Positions 46,909-55,376 of a DNA stretch of 64,000 nt are shown piece by piece; the stretch's first letter is position 1; each line of letters opens with the position of its first letter. A program made the translations under genes and the position numbers. This DNA is from Methanolobus sp. (GTDB taxonomy: Archaea; Halobacteriota; Methanosarcinia; Methanosarcinales; Methanosarcinaceae): contig JARVGJ010000001.1 of the NCBI GenBank assembly GCA_029762595.1, forward strand, positions 228,081 through 292,080, written 5' to 3'. The notes below the pieces were generated by a model, which was not told the origin of the DNA, made no database searches, and saw only the letters and a program-made list of their open reading frames with translations.

Positions 46909-47451
46909 TCAAACGGAGTAACGGGATACTATGAATGCGCCTGCAAGCAGCTTGAACACATCTCCCGGGACATAGGGGGCAATACCAATGGTAATAGATT
47001 CTGCAAGCGAGAGATCTGCAATGTTCATCAGTTGAAGAATACCCAGAAAATAGATAATAATGAGGCCTGAAAACATGAATATTACATTGAAATGAAAACG
47101 GGAGTTGCCATACCGGTCACAAAGAAGACCGGTCACAAAAGCCCCGAAGACAAAACCGACAAGATATCCACCTGTGGGTCCGAATAACATACCAAGACCG
47201 GAACTGCCGCCTGAGAACACAGGAAGTCCTGCAATTCCCAGAAGCAGATAGACAATTACACTTATCGTGCCCCATCTTGCACCCAGCATCGCTCCTGCCA
47301 TCAATATGAAAAGGATCTGCAGTGTGATGGGAACAGGACTTACAGGAACAGGTATCCTTATGTATGCCCCAACTGCCATCATAGCAGCAAACATAGAAGC
47401 TAAAACCATTTTCCGGATGTTTTCATTATGATAGTAAACTTTTTCTGCCAT
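46909..47451 (-). CDS. bioY: Biotin transporter BioY (ECF S component)
   Basis: 180 aa with six hydrophobic segments and the BioY blocks VPVSPVPITLQILFILMAGAMLG, then FGPTGGYLVGFVFGAFVTGLL and YVPGDVFKLLAGAF. It binds biotin and works with the EcfA-EcfA-EcfT module encoded directly downstream. A probable biotin-repressor-type operator overlaps its promoter. Confidence 0.94.
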   Translation of the reverse strand: MAEKVYYHNENIRKMVLASMFAAMMAVGAYIRIPVPVSPVPITLQILFILMAGAMLGARWGTISVIVYLLLGIAGLPVFSGGSSGLGMLFGPTGGYLVGFVFGAFVTGLLCDRYGNSRFHFNVIFMFSGLIIIYFLGILQLMNIADLSLAESITIGIAPYVPGDVFKLLAGAFIVSRYSV

Positions 47452-47492
47452 CTCATCACCGAAGTCTTTGCAAATTGTTTTGTCCAGGAGAT

Positions 47493-47530
47493 TTGTGTAT
47501 CAGCGCAACATACACAATCAATGATCATTG
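47493..47530 (-). promoter_or_regulatory. Inverted repeats in the bioY leader
   Basis: TTGTGTAT (47493-47500) / ATACACAA (47510-47517) and a 12-bp palindrome CAATGATCATTG (47519-47530) lie between the likely transcription start and the bioY ATG. Confidence 0.4.
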
Positions 47531-47544
47531 TTTGGATAATAACC

Positions 47545-47592
47545 ATTGTATACCATATACACGGCAACTGAGTTTACAATATATATAAGCCT
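47545..47592 (-). promoter_or_regulatory. bioY promoter with BirA-like operator
   Basis: On the plus strand TTGTATACC (47546-47554) and AGTTTACAA (47571-47579), 16 bases apart, resemble the TTGTwAACC-N14-16-GGTTwACAA biotin-repressor site. A TATA-like element CTTATATATATT (minus strand, about 47580-47591) immediately precedes it. A repressor bound here would block the transcription start. Confidence 0.55.
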
Positions 47593-47674
47593 TATGCCAG
47601 CATAAAAACAGCAAGAAACAATATTACAAAGCAATATCAAAAATAAAAAAGCATAGCTTACAAGGCTAAATATT

Positions 47675-47711
47675 AAATATAAAAAGTAAGTTCAGGGAAA
47701 CCCTGAACTTA
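47675..47711 (-). terminator. Strong hairpin terminator after the thermosome gene
   Basis: TAAGTTCAGGG (47687-47697) pairs perfectly with CCCTGAACTTA (47701-47711) over a 3-nt loop, followed on the minus strand by CTTTTTATATTTAATATTT. It lies eight bases past the stop. Confidence 0.8.
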
Positions 47712-47718
47712 AAAGACC

Positions 47719-49338
47719 TTACATATCCATATCAGGCTGCGGCATTCCTGGTGGCATTGCGCCGCCTTTGCCGCTTGTAGCTACAACATCGTCTATCCTG
47801 AGGATCATGACTGTTGCTTCTGTAGCTGCGTTAATTGCCTGGGTCTTTATCCTAAGTGGTTCAAGAACATCGCACTCATACATGTCTACCACCTTACCGG
47901 AGAAAACATCCAGACCCATGTTCTTGTTGCCCTGCTCATGCTGTGCACGCAGATCGATAAGCTTGTCTATTGGATCAAGACCGGCATTCTCTGCAAGGGT
48001 TTGCGGAATTATCTCAAATGCCTCTGCGAACTTGCCTACTGCAAGCTGCTCCCTGCCTTTGAGTGTTGATGCATATTCCCTGAGCCTCAGTGCAATCTCG
48101 ATCTCAGGAGAACCGCCACCTGCTACGATCTTCTGATCTTCCAGTGCCACACCGATAACACAGAGTGCGTCATTCAGTGAACGCTTAAGGCTGTCAACTA
48201 TATGGGTCGTACCGCCATGGAGAATGAGTGATGCGGTCTTTTCTTCCTTGCATCCCATAAGGAAGGTCATCTTTGAACCGTGAAGGTCCCTCTCCTCTAC
48301 CATCTCTGCAGAACCAAGGTCTTCAGGCCTGATATCAGTAACATCCTGGAAGAGGGTTGCTCCTGTTGCCTTTGAAAGCTTCTGAAGGTCACTCTTCTTT
48401 ACTCTCCTGCATGCATATATTCCGGCTTTCTCAAGATAGTATTGTGCAAGGTCATCAATGGCCTTCTGGCAGAATACCACATTTGCACCACTTGCAATTA
48501 TCCTGTCTACCATATCCCTGACCATTTTCTCTTCCTGTTCGACAAAGAGTTGCATCTGGTCAGGAGAAGTGATCTTGATCTCTGCATCTTTCTCTATTTT
48601 CTGGAACTCGATCCCAAAGCTTGCAAGAAGGATCTTGGCACCCTCTATTCTTTTTGGCATGTTGGACCTGACCCTTTCCTTGTCAACGACAAGACCTTTT
48701 ATAAGCTCAGTGTCAAGAATGCTGCCACCTTCACGCTTCTCGATTGTTATATCGTTCACGTCTACCTTGATACCTTCATCTGTTTCCTCTGCCACTGAAA
48801 GCACGGCATCGATTGCGATATCTGCAAGGAATTCCTTGTATTCGCCTGCATCTTTCCCGGTAAGAGAGGTCTTTGCCAGCTTCTTCATGGTTTCCCTGTC
48901 ATCCTTTGACACATCAATGGTGATAGTCTTCAGTATGTCGATAGCTTTTTTAGCAGCGTGTCTGTAACCGCTTGCAATGATCGTAGGGTGAACTCCTTTA
49001 TCCATGAGTTCCTCTGCCTTGGCGAGGAGCTCTCCTGTGAGAACGGCTGCTGTTGTAGTACCATCGCCCACTTCGTCGTCCTGTGTTTTTGAGACCTCAA
49101 CAACCATTTTTGCAGCCGGATGTTCGATATCCATCTCCCTGAGAATAGTCGCACCATCGTTAGTTATCACGATATCTCCCATCGAGTCCACAAGCATTTT
49201 ATCCATGCCTTTGGGACCCAGTGTGGTCCTTACTGCTTTTGCAACGGCTTTTCCTGCAAGGATGTTGATACTCTGTGCATCCTTTGCCCGGTTCCTGTTG
49301 GATCTGTTCTGTAAAGCGTACATAGGCTGTCCTGCCAA
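47719..49338 (-). CDS. Thermosome subunit (group II chaperonin)
   Basis: 539 aa. Key blocks are the equatorial [28 protein letters not shown]-region (about residues 40-67, key [11 protein letters not shown]), the ATPase Asp in [11 protein letters not shown], and [17 protein letters not shown]. The tail [15 protein letters not shown] is the Gly/Met-rich end of archaeal thermosomes. Methanosarcinaceae usually have several paralogues; this is the only one here. A strong terminator follows and an inverted repeat overlaps the promoter. Confidence 0.96.
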   Translation of the reverse strand: MAGQPMYALQNRSNRNRAKDAQSINILAGKAVAKAVRTTLGPKGMDKMLVDSMGDIVITNDGATILREMDIEHPAAKMVVEVSKTQDDEVGDGTTTAAVLTGELLAKAEELMDKGVHPTIIASGYRHAAKKAIDILKTITIDVSKDDRETMKKLAKTSLTGKDAGEYKEFLADIAIDAVLSVAEETDEGIKVDVNDITIEKREGGSILDTELIKGLVVDKERVRSNMPKRIEGAKILLASFGIEFQKIEKDAEIKITSPDQMQLFVEQEEKMVRDMVDRIIASGANVVFCQKAIDDLAQYYLEKAGIYACRRVKKSDLQKLSKATGATLFQDVTDIRPEDLGSAEMVEERDLHGSKMTFLMGCKEEKTASLILHGGTTHIVDSLKRSLNDALCVIGVALEDQKIVAGGGSPEIEIALRLREYASTLKGREQLAVGKFAEAFEIIPQTLAENAGLDPIDKLIDLRAQHEQGNKNMGLDVFSGKVVDMYECDVLEPLRIKTQAINAATEATVMILRIDDVVATSGKGGAMPPGMPQPDMDM

Positions 49339-49392
49339 TTTTTAACCTCCTGATGAATAATAAAGTCTGTAATAGAATTAATATAACTCACA

Positions 49393-49447
49393 ATTGAGCA
49401 CATTTTCCTGTACTGCTCAATCTAAATGCAGGCAGTTCTATATAAAG
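49393..49447 (-). promoter_or_regulatory. Thermosome promoter with inverted-repeat operator
   Basis: A TATA box CTTTATATAGAA (minus strand, 49436-49447) is followed about 15-40 bases downstream by a perfect 8-bp inverted repeat ATTGAGCA (49393-49400) N13 TGCTCAAT (49414-49421), which would span the transcription start. This is where an archaeal repressor would bind. Confidence 0.5.
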
Positions 49448-49565
49448 ATAACTGATGGACTTTTCAACATGAATAAAAAAAAGTATACCTTCGAAAAACT
49501 GACAGACATACTGAAAGCTACAATATAAACAAACATTAACAAAAATATCTAAGCAGCAGGCATAG

Positions 49566-49973
49566 TTACCTGCTATATAATTTGTTCAAATGGGTACGTA
49601 TCAGACAGTACACATGATCCCTGTAGCAATCTTTATCAGGTATCTCGAATATTGCCATACCGCCGGCATTCCATGCAACTTTGGATATGACTTTTTTCTC
49701 TTCCATTTCGTCCATAACCTGTTTTAGCATGGAAAGATCATCAACTGCTTGTCTCCAGTCACCTGCATGAATTTGCGATGAAGCAGTCCCCTCAGCGAGT
49801 TCCAGTTGTTGAAGGGCGAATGAGTACACCTGGAAAAGATGTATATCACCCTTTGTTAAAACAATCAGTCCTTCCTTGGAATCCTGATCCAATATTTTCA
49901 GAACCAGTGGGATATCCGATGAACGAAACTTGTTATTGTTGATCTTTTCAATGTATATTTTTATTTCCTGCAT
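49566..49973 (-). CDS. Hypothetical protein
   Basis: 135 aa, no recognised family. It is probably soluble with a mixed fold: an N-terminal strand/helix (EIKIYIEKINNNKF), a central helical part, and a C-terminal segment with a Cys-x-x-His-like pair (DCYRDHVYCLIRTHLNKLY). It is flanked by gaps of about 190-230 bases without genes. The start is the ATG at 49973, with no obvious ribosome site (leaderless possible). Confidence 0.65.
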   Translation of the reverse strand: MQEIKIYIEKINNNKFRSSDIPLVLKILDQDSKEGLIVLTKGDIHLFQVYSFALQQLELAEGTASSQIHAGDWRQAVDDLSMLKQVMDEMEEKKVISKVAWNAGGMAIFEIPDKDCYRDHVYCLIRTHLNKLYSR

Positions 49974-50163
49974 ATTTTACACCCGGGACAGTAAACCCTC
50001 TTTTAAGATGGCCCTTTATGCAGATAAGTATTGCTCAGACCGGTGTTTAAAACTATTACTTGAACATGAAGAAATCAAACAAGATACATTTATTACGTGA
50101 TAAGATAAAAACGGTACATGAACAAGCAATAGCTTGTTTGGAAAATAAAAGGGAGTGAAAGCA

Positions 50164-50319
50164 ATGACCAATGCTTGCAATGTTTTAAAGAAAGGACAGC
50201 GCATCACCTGCGACGAATGTGGGATCACATTAGAGGTGGTCAGCGAATGTACAGGCGGGTGCGGCGACGACTGTGAGATAATACTTAAATGCTGCGGAAA
50301 AGAAATGAAAATCGCCTAA
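50164..50319 (+). CDS. Small desulforedoxin-like Cys-rich protein
   Basis: 51 aa, starting at an ATG with GGGAG upstream. It has Cys at residues 5, 16, 19, 29, 33, 37, 43 and 44. The order CDECG...LKCCGKEM is that of desulforedoxin / the N-terminal domain of desulfoferrodoxin, a rubredoxin-like Fe(Cys)4 site made from Cys-x2-Cys and Cys-Cys. An inserted segment CTGGCGDDC adds three more cysteines. A small electron carrier in redox defence is plausible. A terminator follows directly, so it is a single-gene unit. Confidence 0.75.
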   Translation: MTNACNVLKKGQRITCDECGITLEVVSECTGGCGDDCEIILKCCGKEMKIA

Positions 50320-50350
50320 TATAATAACGTTAGGCAATTTTTTATTTTTA
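50314..50350 (+). terminator. Terminator after the desulforedoxin-like gene
   Basis: GCCTAA (50314-50319, containing the stop) pairs with TTAGGC (50330-50335), followed by AATTTTTTATTTTTA. Confidence 0.7.
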
Positions 50351-50509
50351 AAAAATGGATGCTCTTTATGCGTTGATTTAAGATATGCATTGATTTAAGA
50401 AGGTTTTGTTTTCGACTGAGAACTATTGCAGGAAAATAAAAATAGATAGCCTTAGCTTTACAAGTGATAAGGGACTCCTTTATAGAAACTTTTTATCTTG
50501 CCAATATGA

Positions 50510-50665
50510 TCAATATGGCATTAGTGTCTGTATACATGCAGTTTTCACGAAATTGATCATGTCACACCTGAGTTCGAATTCCTGCTCGGAAAGATCGTCT
50601 GTCTCCAGATATCTGCAGAACATTTCCCTGAACTCATCAAATTTCTTTTCGTCTTGCTCCTTCAT
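50510..50665 (-). CDS. Small hypothetical protein (51 aa)
   Basis: The frame reads MKEQDEKKFDEFREMFCRYL and continues to 51 residues, ending in an amphipathic helix with Cys residues (KTACIQTLMPY). GAGGGGA lies six bases before the ATG, a good ribosome site. It is helical and charged; no family was recognised. It may be a small regulator or a real small conserved gene. Confidence 0.5.
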   Translation of the reverse strand: MKEQDEKKFDEFREMFCRYLETDDLSEQEFELRCDMINFVKTACIQTLMPY

Positions 50666-51078
50666 AAGTTCCCCTCGAATTCACAACTATTTACCAATAA
50701 TGTATATTTAGATTTATAATATAAAAATATTATCATAATTATATAATTGTATACAAGCAGTGGAGTGGAGAACAAAAATTGAAAAACACCCATCATCCAA
50801 TGAATAGCAGTTCATAAACCCACTTGAACCAAAAAGTCTGAGCAAGGAGGCTGTATCATTTGCTATTGCACATGTACCAAAGACAGCTATGGTAGATATT
50901 AGCTTCTTGCAGTACCGAGTGAAATTATTATTCTATTCCCGGAACATGTTTCAGAATCACTGCTCTTTAGTCCTTTTAAAATAGAAAATATTTCAAATAT
51001 AATACTAGTTAGTTATTGCAGAAGGAAAGAACCGTCTGGAAGGATGCATATTTATATTTCAAATTATGATTTACACCT
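50666..51078. other. Intergenic region without a clear gene
   Basis: About 410 AT-rich bases. A 58-codon open stretch without a start (50811-50984, beginning FINPLEPKSLSKEAVSFAIA) could be the remnant of a broken gene; no family was recognised. TATA-like boxes near 51050 probably serve the next gene. Confidence 0.4.
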
Positions 51079-51375
51079 ATGCAGGAAAAGAGATATCCAA
51101 AGGGTTATTTCATATCACATGGAATGGTTGTCGGCTTACCCCTTGGCATTCCTATTGGCATTGTATTGGACATGATAGTAATAGGCCCGCTGATTGGCTT
51201 AGCCCTTGGGGCCGGTATAGGAACATATATGGAAAAAAAGAAGAATCCAGACCCTTTACAACTTGCACCTGAAGATGCAAGACAAAGAAAAAGGATCATT
51301 CTTGCACTGTCTGGCTTTTTCCTGCTTGGCATCCTTGCATTCATTGCGTTATTAATGATGACTGATGGAATGTAA
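51079..51375 (+). CDS. Small membrane protein with glycine-zipper helix
   Basis: 98 aa with two hydrophobic helices: a first one rich in Gly/Pro repeats (LPLGIPIGIVLDMIVIGPLI then GLALGAGIGTYM), and a second near the C-terminus (LALSGFFLLGILAFIALLMM), joined by a polar loop (KKKNPDPLQLAPEDARQRKR). No family was recognised. Confidence 0.65.
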   Translation: MQEKRYPKGYFISHGMVVGLPLGIPIGIVLDMIVIGPLIGLALGAGIGTYMEKKKNPDPLQLAPEDARQRKRIILALSGFFLLGILAFIALLMMTDGM

Positions 51376-51429
51376 TATCACCCTAATTAAAAGCTATCTG
51401 ACAGACAAGTCCGGAAAAAGGGAATAAAG

Positions 51430-51451
51430 TGGTGTGAATCAAAACACACCA
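51430..51451 (-). terminator. Terminator after the cytochrome gene
   Basis: TGGTGTG (51430-51436) pairs with CACACCA (51445-51451) over an 8-nt loop; on the minus strand CTTTATTCCCTTTTT follows. Confidence 0.65.
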
Positions 51452-51463
51452 GACTTAAAACAT

Positions 51464-53011
51464 CTACCTGCGTTTACATTTACCGATAAATGCTGCTGCA
51501 AAAAGACCTGCAAGTCCCACAAGCAGTTCAAACCCGGGTGTAGGCTGGGCACTTTCCTGAGCAGCTCCATCAATAGCTGAGTCCATAGCTTCTATTTTTT
51601 CGAGCTCTTTACCCGAGATGGCTCTCTCACCATATATCATCGGATCACCTTCATAACCCAGGGCAGCAAAGTCCATGTTACCTCCGTCCAGGTGACAATC
51701 CTTGCAGGCAAGAGCATATTCTTTAGGTGCAACTTCATGGTTTATGCTTTCATAATAAGTGGTTTCCACGAATTCATATTCACCACTGTATGGCATACCC
51801 ACATAATCCATGCCTGCCCTGACAGCCCGGTCCCAGTCGTAAGTTGCCCAGTATGAATCCTCGCCGCCAAAAAGATCAGGGATCAGCAGGTACTGGTATT
51901 GTGCATCGCTTATCTGCTTTGCACGATGGATCTTGAAAGGATATATCTTGGAATTTGCATCATACCTGTCACCAAGAGGAGTGGAAAGGTCTGTAACTCC
52001 CTGCGGGTCAATCTTGTCCCCGAGATAATACTTCTCAAAACTCCCATTGAACCAGGCGTAGGTAGGAACAACATTCATACCCCATACAAATTCTCCTTTC
52101 ATCATATTATATGTGGCTTTTCCATATTCATCCACAGGTATGGTATCAACGTCCTGCCCGGCTTTGGACCAGTCCCAGTACATCTTTGTCGGAACCTCGC
52201 GGGCAAAGGAGGGTATGTGACATGTCTGGCAGGCTATGGAATCCGAATGGCCGTTAAGGCGGTCACTGTATTCACCCTGGTGAGGAGTATCACCGTGACA
52301 GTCAGAACACTCAACCCTGCATTCAGATCCGGGTATGCCGGCAAATCTGCCCGCTACATTGTGCGCAGTTGTCTTATGACAGTTCTGGCACTGGAAATCC
52401 ATACCACCCATATGAACGTCAAGTTCCCTTGAAGGGTCGTACAATGCAGATGACATATCCCCATGCTTTACATTATCGCCCCCACCTCCAAAGAAATGGC
52501 AATTGCCACCACATGTTAACCGTGATGGACTGCCCACACTCCGGGCCACGGCCAAAAGGTCTACAGAAGGATCAACGGCTCCTGCGCCTGTGGGTATCTT
52601 CTTGTATGTGCCTGTGGTCTCATGGCATACTACACAGTCTATATTCGATGCATTGCTAAAATCAAAAGTCTTGTCTTCCCACCCATATCCTGTGTGGCAG
52701 GAAGTACATCGCGGTTCATTGGATGCCAGAGCAACGCAGAAATTGTTAATAACCGTCCTCTTACCCAATTCCATAAGTCTTGCTTCCTCACATCCGCATT
52801 CAGCACATGTAGTCCAGAGCCAGTGGGTCGAGTTAAGCATATCTGCAGCCTGTTCAGAGTGACATTTGATACAATCCGCAGTCACATCCTGCCCAACATC
52901 ATAAGGACCTTCGAGGAAAGAATGGTTCAGATACGAGGCTGAACATGAGAAGGACAGAAAGATCACGCAAGCCAGCAAGCAGCAAAAACCAATGTATTCA
53001 GTACGTTTCAT
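51464..53011 (-). CDS. Octaheme c-type cytochrome, tetrathionate-reductase-like, PGF-CTERM anchored
   Basis: 515 aa from the ATG at 53011, which has GGGG upstream. A signal peptide is followed by eight heme motifs: CIKCH, CTSCH, CVVCH, the CX3CH variant CGGNCH, CQNCH, CSDCH, CQTCH and CKDCH. The blocks INNFC, CHTGYGW, CHETTGTYKK and NCHFFGGGGDNVKHGD are those of the octaheme tetrathionate reductase family. An extra Cys cluster CAECGC lies after the first heme. The C-terminus PTPGFELLVGLAGLFAAAF plus basic tail is a PGF-CTERM archaeosortase signal, so the protein should be surface-anchored. Its substrate is unknown; sulfur/nitrogen oxyanion reduction or extracellular electron transfer are possible. 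Confidence 0.85.
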   Translation of the reverse strand: MKRTEYIGFCCLLACVIFLSFSCSASYLNHSFLEGPYDVGQDVTADCIKCHSEQAADMLNSTHWLWTTCAECGCEEARLMELGKRTVINNFCVALASNEPRCTSCHTGYGWEDKTFDFSNASNIDCVVCHETTGTYKKIPTGAGAVDPSVDLLAVARSVGSPSRLTCGGNCHFFGGGGDNVKHGDMSSALYDPSRELDVHMGGMDFQCQNCHKTTAHNVAGRFAGIPGSECRVECSDCHGDTPHQGEYSDRLNGHSDSIACQTCHIPSFAREVPTKMYWDWSKAGQDVDTIPVDEYGKATYNMMKGEFVWGMNVVPTYAWFNGSFEKYYLGDKIDPQGVTDLSTPLGDRYDANSKIYPFKIHRAKQISDAQYQYLLIPDLFGGEDSYWATYDWDRAVRAGMDYVGMPYSGEYEFVETTYYESINHEVAPKEYALACKDCHLDGGNMDFAALGYEGDPMIYGERAISGKELEKIEAMDSAIDGAAQESAQPTPGFELLVGLAGLFAAAFIGKCKRR

Positions 53012-53210
53012 ATTATACCCCATAAATGATGTGAATCCAACCTTAATAATATGGGTGAAAAATAATCCTATTTAAATATGGGGTGAAGCTGTGGAAATTT
53101 TGCAATTACACGGCGTTAACAAACTATCTTTTTGATACTTAGAAGAACGCATGGACAAAGCAAATTCAAAAAAAGAGGACCCGACAAAAATAGACAAAAA
53201 TAAAAGAAGG

Positions 53211-54092
53211 TCAGTATGCATAAGTCCTTCTGTTAAGATAGTACTTTGATCTGCCCCCGGATGATGTCATTTTCTTTTTAGCTTGAGAAGGCTGGGTCTT
53301 AGCCTTGCGGGCTCTTTTGTTACTGCTGCCATTCCCCTCTTTCTTACACTGCATATCAAAGCTTACCTTTCGTATTGACAGATCCATGCCCAGACCCCTT
53401 AGCATCCACATCAGAGCTTGGGCCTGATAATATCTGTTCTTCGCTTTTTTGCCCGCAAATGCATCAGAAACCATTTTAACAGCCCTTTCACCTGCCATTT
53501 TCTGCAGTTCGAACAGGCTTTTATCAGATAGTATGTCCCCATGATCACAACGGAGGCGCTTGAACATAGCATTTGCAGGGAAAGGAACCGAATTCATCGC
53601 ATTGATCTTCTGCCTTAAATTAGCAGATACAGGAGCATGGTGCACATCGATCAGCTTCTCCCTGTCTGCAGGATAGATGAGCCTCACTTTCTGCTTTGTC
53701 TTTGATAATTTGTCAGCCTGTTGATTCTGCATTCTTGGCACCCAGCGGAAATATATATCTAGTCCATATTCCCTGATGATGTTTGTTATATCCCGGTAGA
53801 TAGCCCCCATCCCCTCATCCACTACAGGATAGATGCCCCGCATCTGGTAGATAACTGTCTGACTATCCCCCATCACAGTCACAGGACCCTGCCCGTCAGC
53901 TTTGACATATTCCAGCATCCCTTTTTTAAGAGCAAGATATTCAGCAAAAAGAGCGTTATTACTGGTGTCTTTTTCCAGCCTGTCGTTTCCGAGTATAGAA
54001 TATGAGTTGTTCTGCAAGGTCACAACCCAACCAAATCCCATGCACCCACCCGGATTAGGTGTGCATGAGCCGTCAAAGGTTATTGCATCCAT
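53211..54092 (-). CDS. RNase HI-like protein with basic C-terminal extension
   Basis: 293 aa. Residues 1-145 have the RNase HI active-site acids: ITFDGSCTPNPGG, the Glu of LFAEYLALKKG, VMGDSQTVIYQM and the last Asp in QQADKLSK. It should bind and perhaps cut RNA in RNA:DNA hybrids. A further 150 residues follow, helical then highly basic (KKEGNGSSNKRARKAKTQPS and onward); this extension was not recognised. The gene is alone on its strand here. Confidence 0.82.
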   Translation of the reverse strand: MDAITFDGSCTPNPGGCMGFGWVVTLQNNSYSILGNDRLEKDTSNNALFAEYLALKKGMLEYVKADGQGPVTVMGDSQTVIYQMRGIYPVVDEGMGAIYRDITNIIREYGLDIYFRWVPRMQNQQADKLSKTKQKVRLIYPADREKLIDVHHAPVSANLRQKINAMNSVPFPANAMFKRLRCDHGDILSDKSLFELQKMAGERAVKMVSDAFAGKKAKNRYYQAQALMWMLRGLGMDLSIRKVSFDMQCKKEGNGSSNKRARKAKTQPSQAKKKMTSSGGRSKYYLNRRTYAY

Positions 54093-54235
54093 GTTTCTCG
54101 TACTGTTAGAATGTATCTTCAGCCGTACACAGGAATATTCCCTTGCAGAATTATATTGGCTCAGAAATATATAACTGTGTTCAAGGTAAAGTATTTATAA
54201 ATATATAGATTGTAAAACAGACATCATTACCGAAT

Positions 54236-55057
54236 TCAATAAAAGACCAGAAATATTAGTTCCCGGACCTTATCGATCAATTCCCGGACCTCATCAGCAT
54301 GCATTTTATCGTTAAAGTCCGCACAATTGCTTGTTTCTGCACAGTTGTTTATTATAACTGCAAGATCCACAATTGTCCGCAGCATTTGTGAATCAAACTC
54401 ATATACCAGGTTCGATCCATGGATAGCATGGGCCATTTCAACAATGGCAGCATCAGGACCTGCCTGAAGTCCGTTCGTTTCACACAAAACCTTTAAACAT
54501 CTTTCAAGAACAGGCCCGGCGACACTGCCAGCCTGAAGGATCTGTCCCTGCTGGTATAGGCTTTCAGCATCTTCCAGTTTTGATATCAGGTTGCCTGCCA
54601 TGGGCATCCTAACCCGGTCATTCCTGCCCGAAGCAATAAGCTGCTGCACTGAATGAAGTACATAGACCTGAGCATCCAGACTGGCAATGAATTCTTTTCT
54701 CAGGTGTTTCCTCTCGTTGGATTTTCGGACAGAATCTTTCAGGTTGATCAGGCTTATGATATTTTTATGCAGCTTTTCAAAATCCCCGGTCTTTGAGGAG
54801 CTCCATGAACCAGAACATTTCCGGATAAGCTCATGGCAATTCAGATACCAGGCATTGTACTTTTCCATAACCGTGCTTTGGAGAAGCTCGTTTTTAGAAT
54901 TGATCACACATATTCCGTATTCAACATTTTGCAAGCCTGTGGAACCATCATCAACACGTTTCACCCTTTTCTGGGTTGTACCTTCCAGAAGATACATATA
55001 CATTCTTTCGATCTTTTCGGCTTCTTTGATGTATGCGTCAATATCCGGACCATCCAT
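54236..55057 (-). CDS. Hypothetical helical protein
   Basis: 273 aa from the ATG at 55057 (MDGPDIDAYIKEAEKIERMY); the frame is open up to 55114 but that part does not look coding. It is largely helical with a C-terminal domain (QAGSVAGPVLERCLKVLCET through to DLAVIINNCAET) that recalls DUF4145/HEPN-like helical bundles; this is a weak resemblance. It lies next to the tRNA gene. Confidence 0.6.
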   Translation of the reverse strand: MDGPDIDAYIKEAEKIERMYMYLLEGTTQKRVKRVDDGSTGLQNVEYGICVINSKNELLQSTVMEKYNAWYLNCHELIRKCSGSWSSSKTGDFEKLHKNIISLINLKDSVRKSNERKHLRKEFIASLDAQVYVLHSVQQLIASGRNDRVRMPMAGNLISKLEDAESLYQQGQILQAGSVAGPVLERCLKVLCETNGLQAGPDAAIVEMAHAIHGSNLVYEFDSQMLRTIVDLAVIINNCAETSNCADFNDKMHADEVRELIDKVRELIFLVFY

Positions 55058-55172
55058 AATAGTAGAATAGGAAAAATCGTATTTAAATGTAAATCGCAAA
55101 GTGATGATAATCATTGCAGAATTATTGTTGCAGAACGTGTAAGCAACAAATGCATAAGAATTAAAGTAAGAG

Positions 55173-55244
55173 CGTCCCGACCGAGGATCGAACTCGGATC
55201 TAAGGCTCCGCAGGCCTCAAGGATATCCATTACCCTACCGGGAC
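55173..55244 (-). tRNA. tRNA-Arg (anticodon GCG)
   Basis: The minus strand folds as a 72-nt cloverleaf: acceptor GTCCCGG / TCGGGAC with discriminator G, anticodon stem GAGGC / GCCTT with loop CTGCGGA (anticodon GCG), and T-arm CCGAG-TTCGATC-CTCGG. It reads CGC/CGU arginine codons. No intron, and CCA is not encoded. Confidence 0.95.
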
Positions 55245-55376
55245 ATTGGGGTTCATGCTCTAATGTCTTTCTCTGATATAAAGATTGTTGGTCGGGGTTA
55301 GTATGCGTATTCTTCCAAAAGAAAAGTTATGTTCACAATCAATAAAAGTTAAATGCTGCAAGAATGATTATAAAGC

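Noticed and set aside
50406-50711. A 101-aa plus-strand reading frame
   Set aside because: Its composition is unlike neighbouring proteins and the minus strand holds a better small gene with a ribosome site.
50811-50984. Transposase remnant
   Set aside because: The open stretch has no start, no terminal repeats and no recognisable transposase motif; left as an unassigned fragment.
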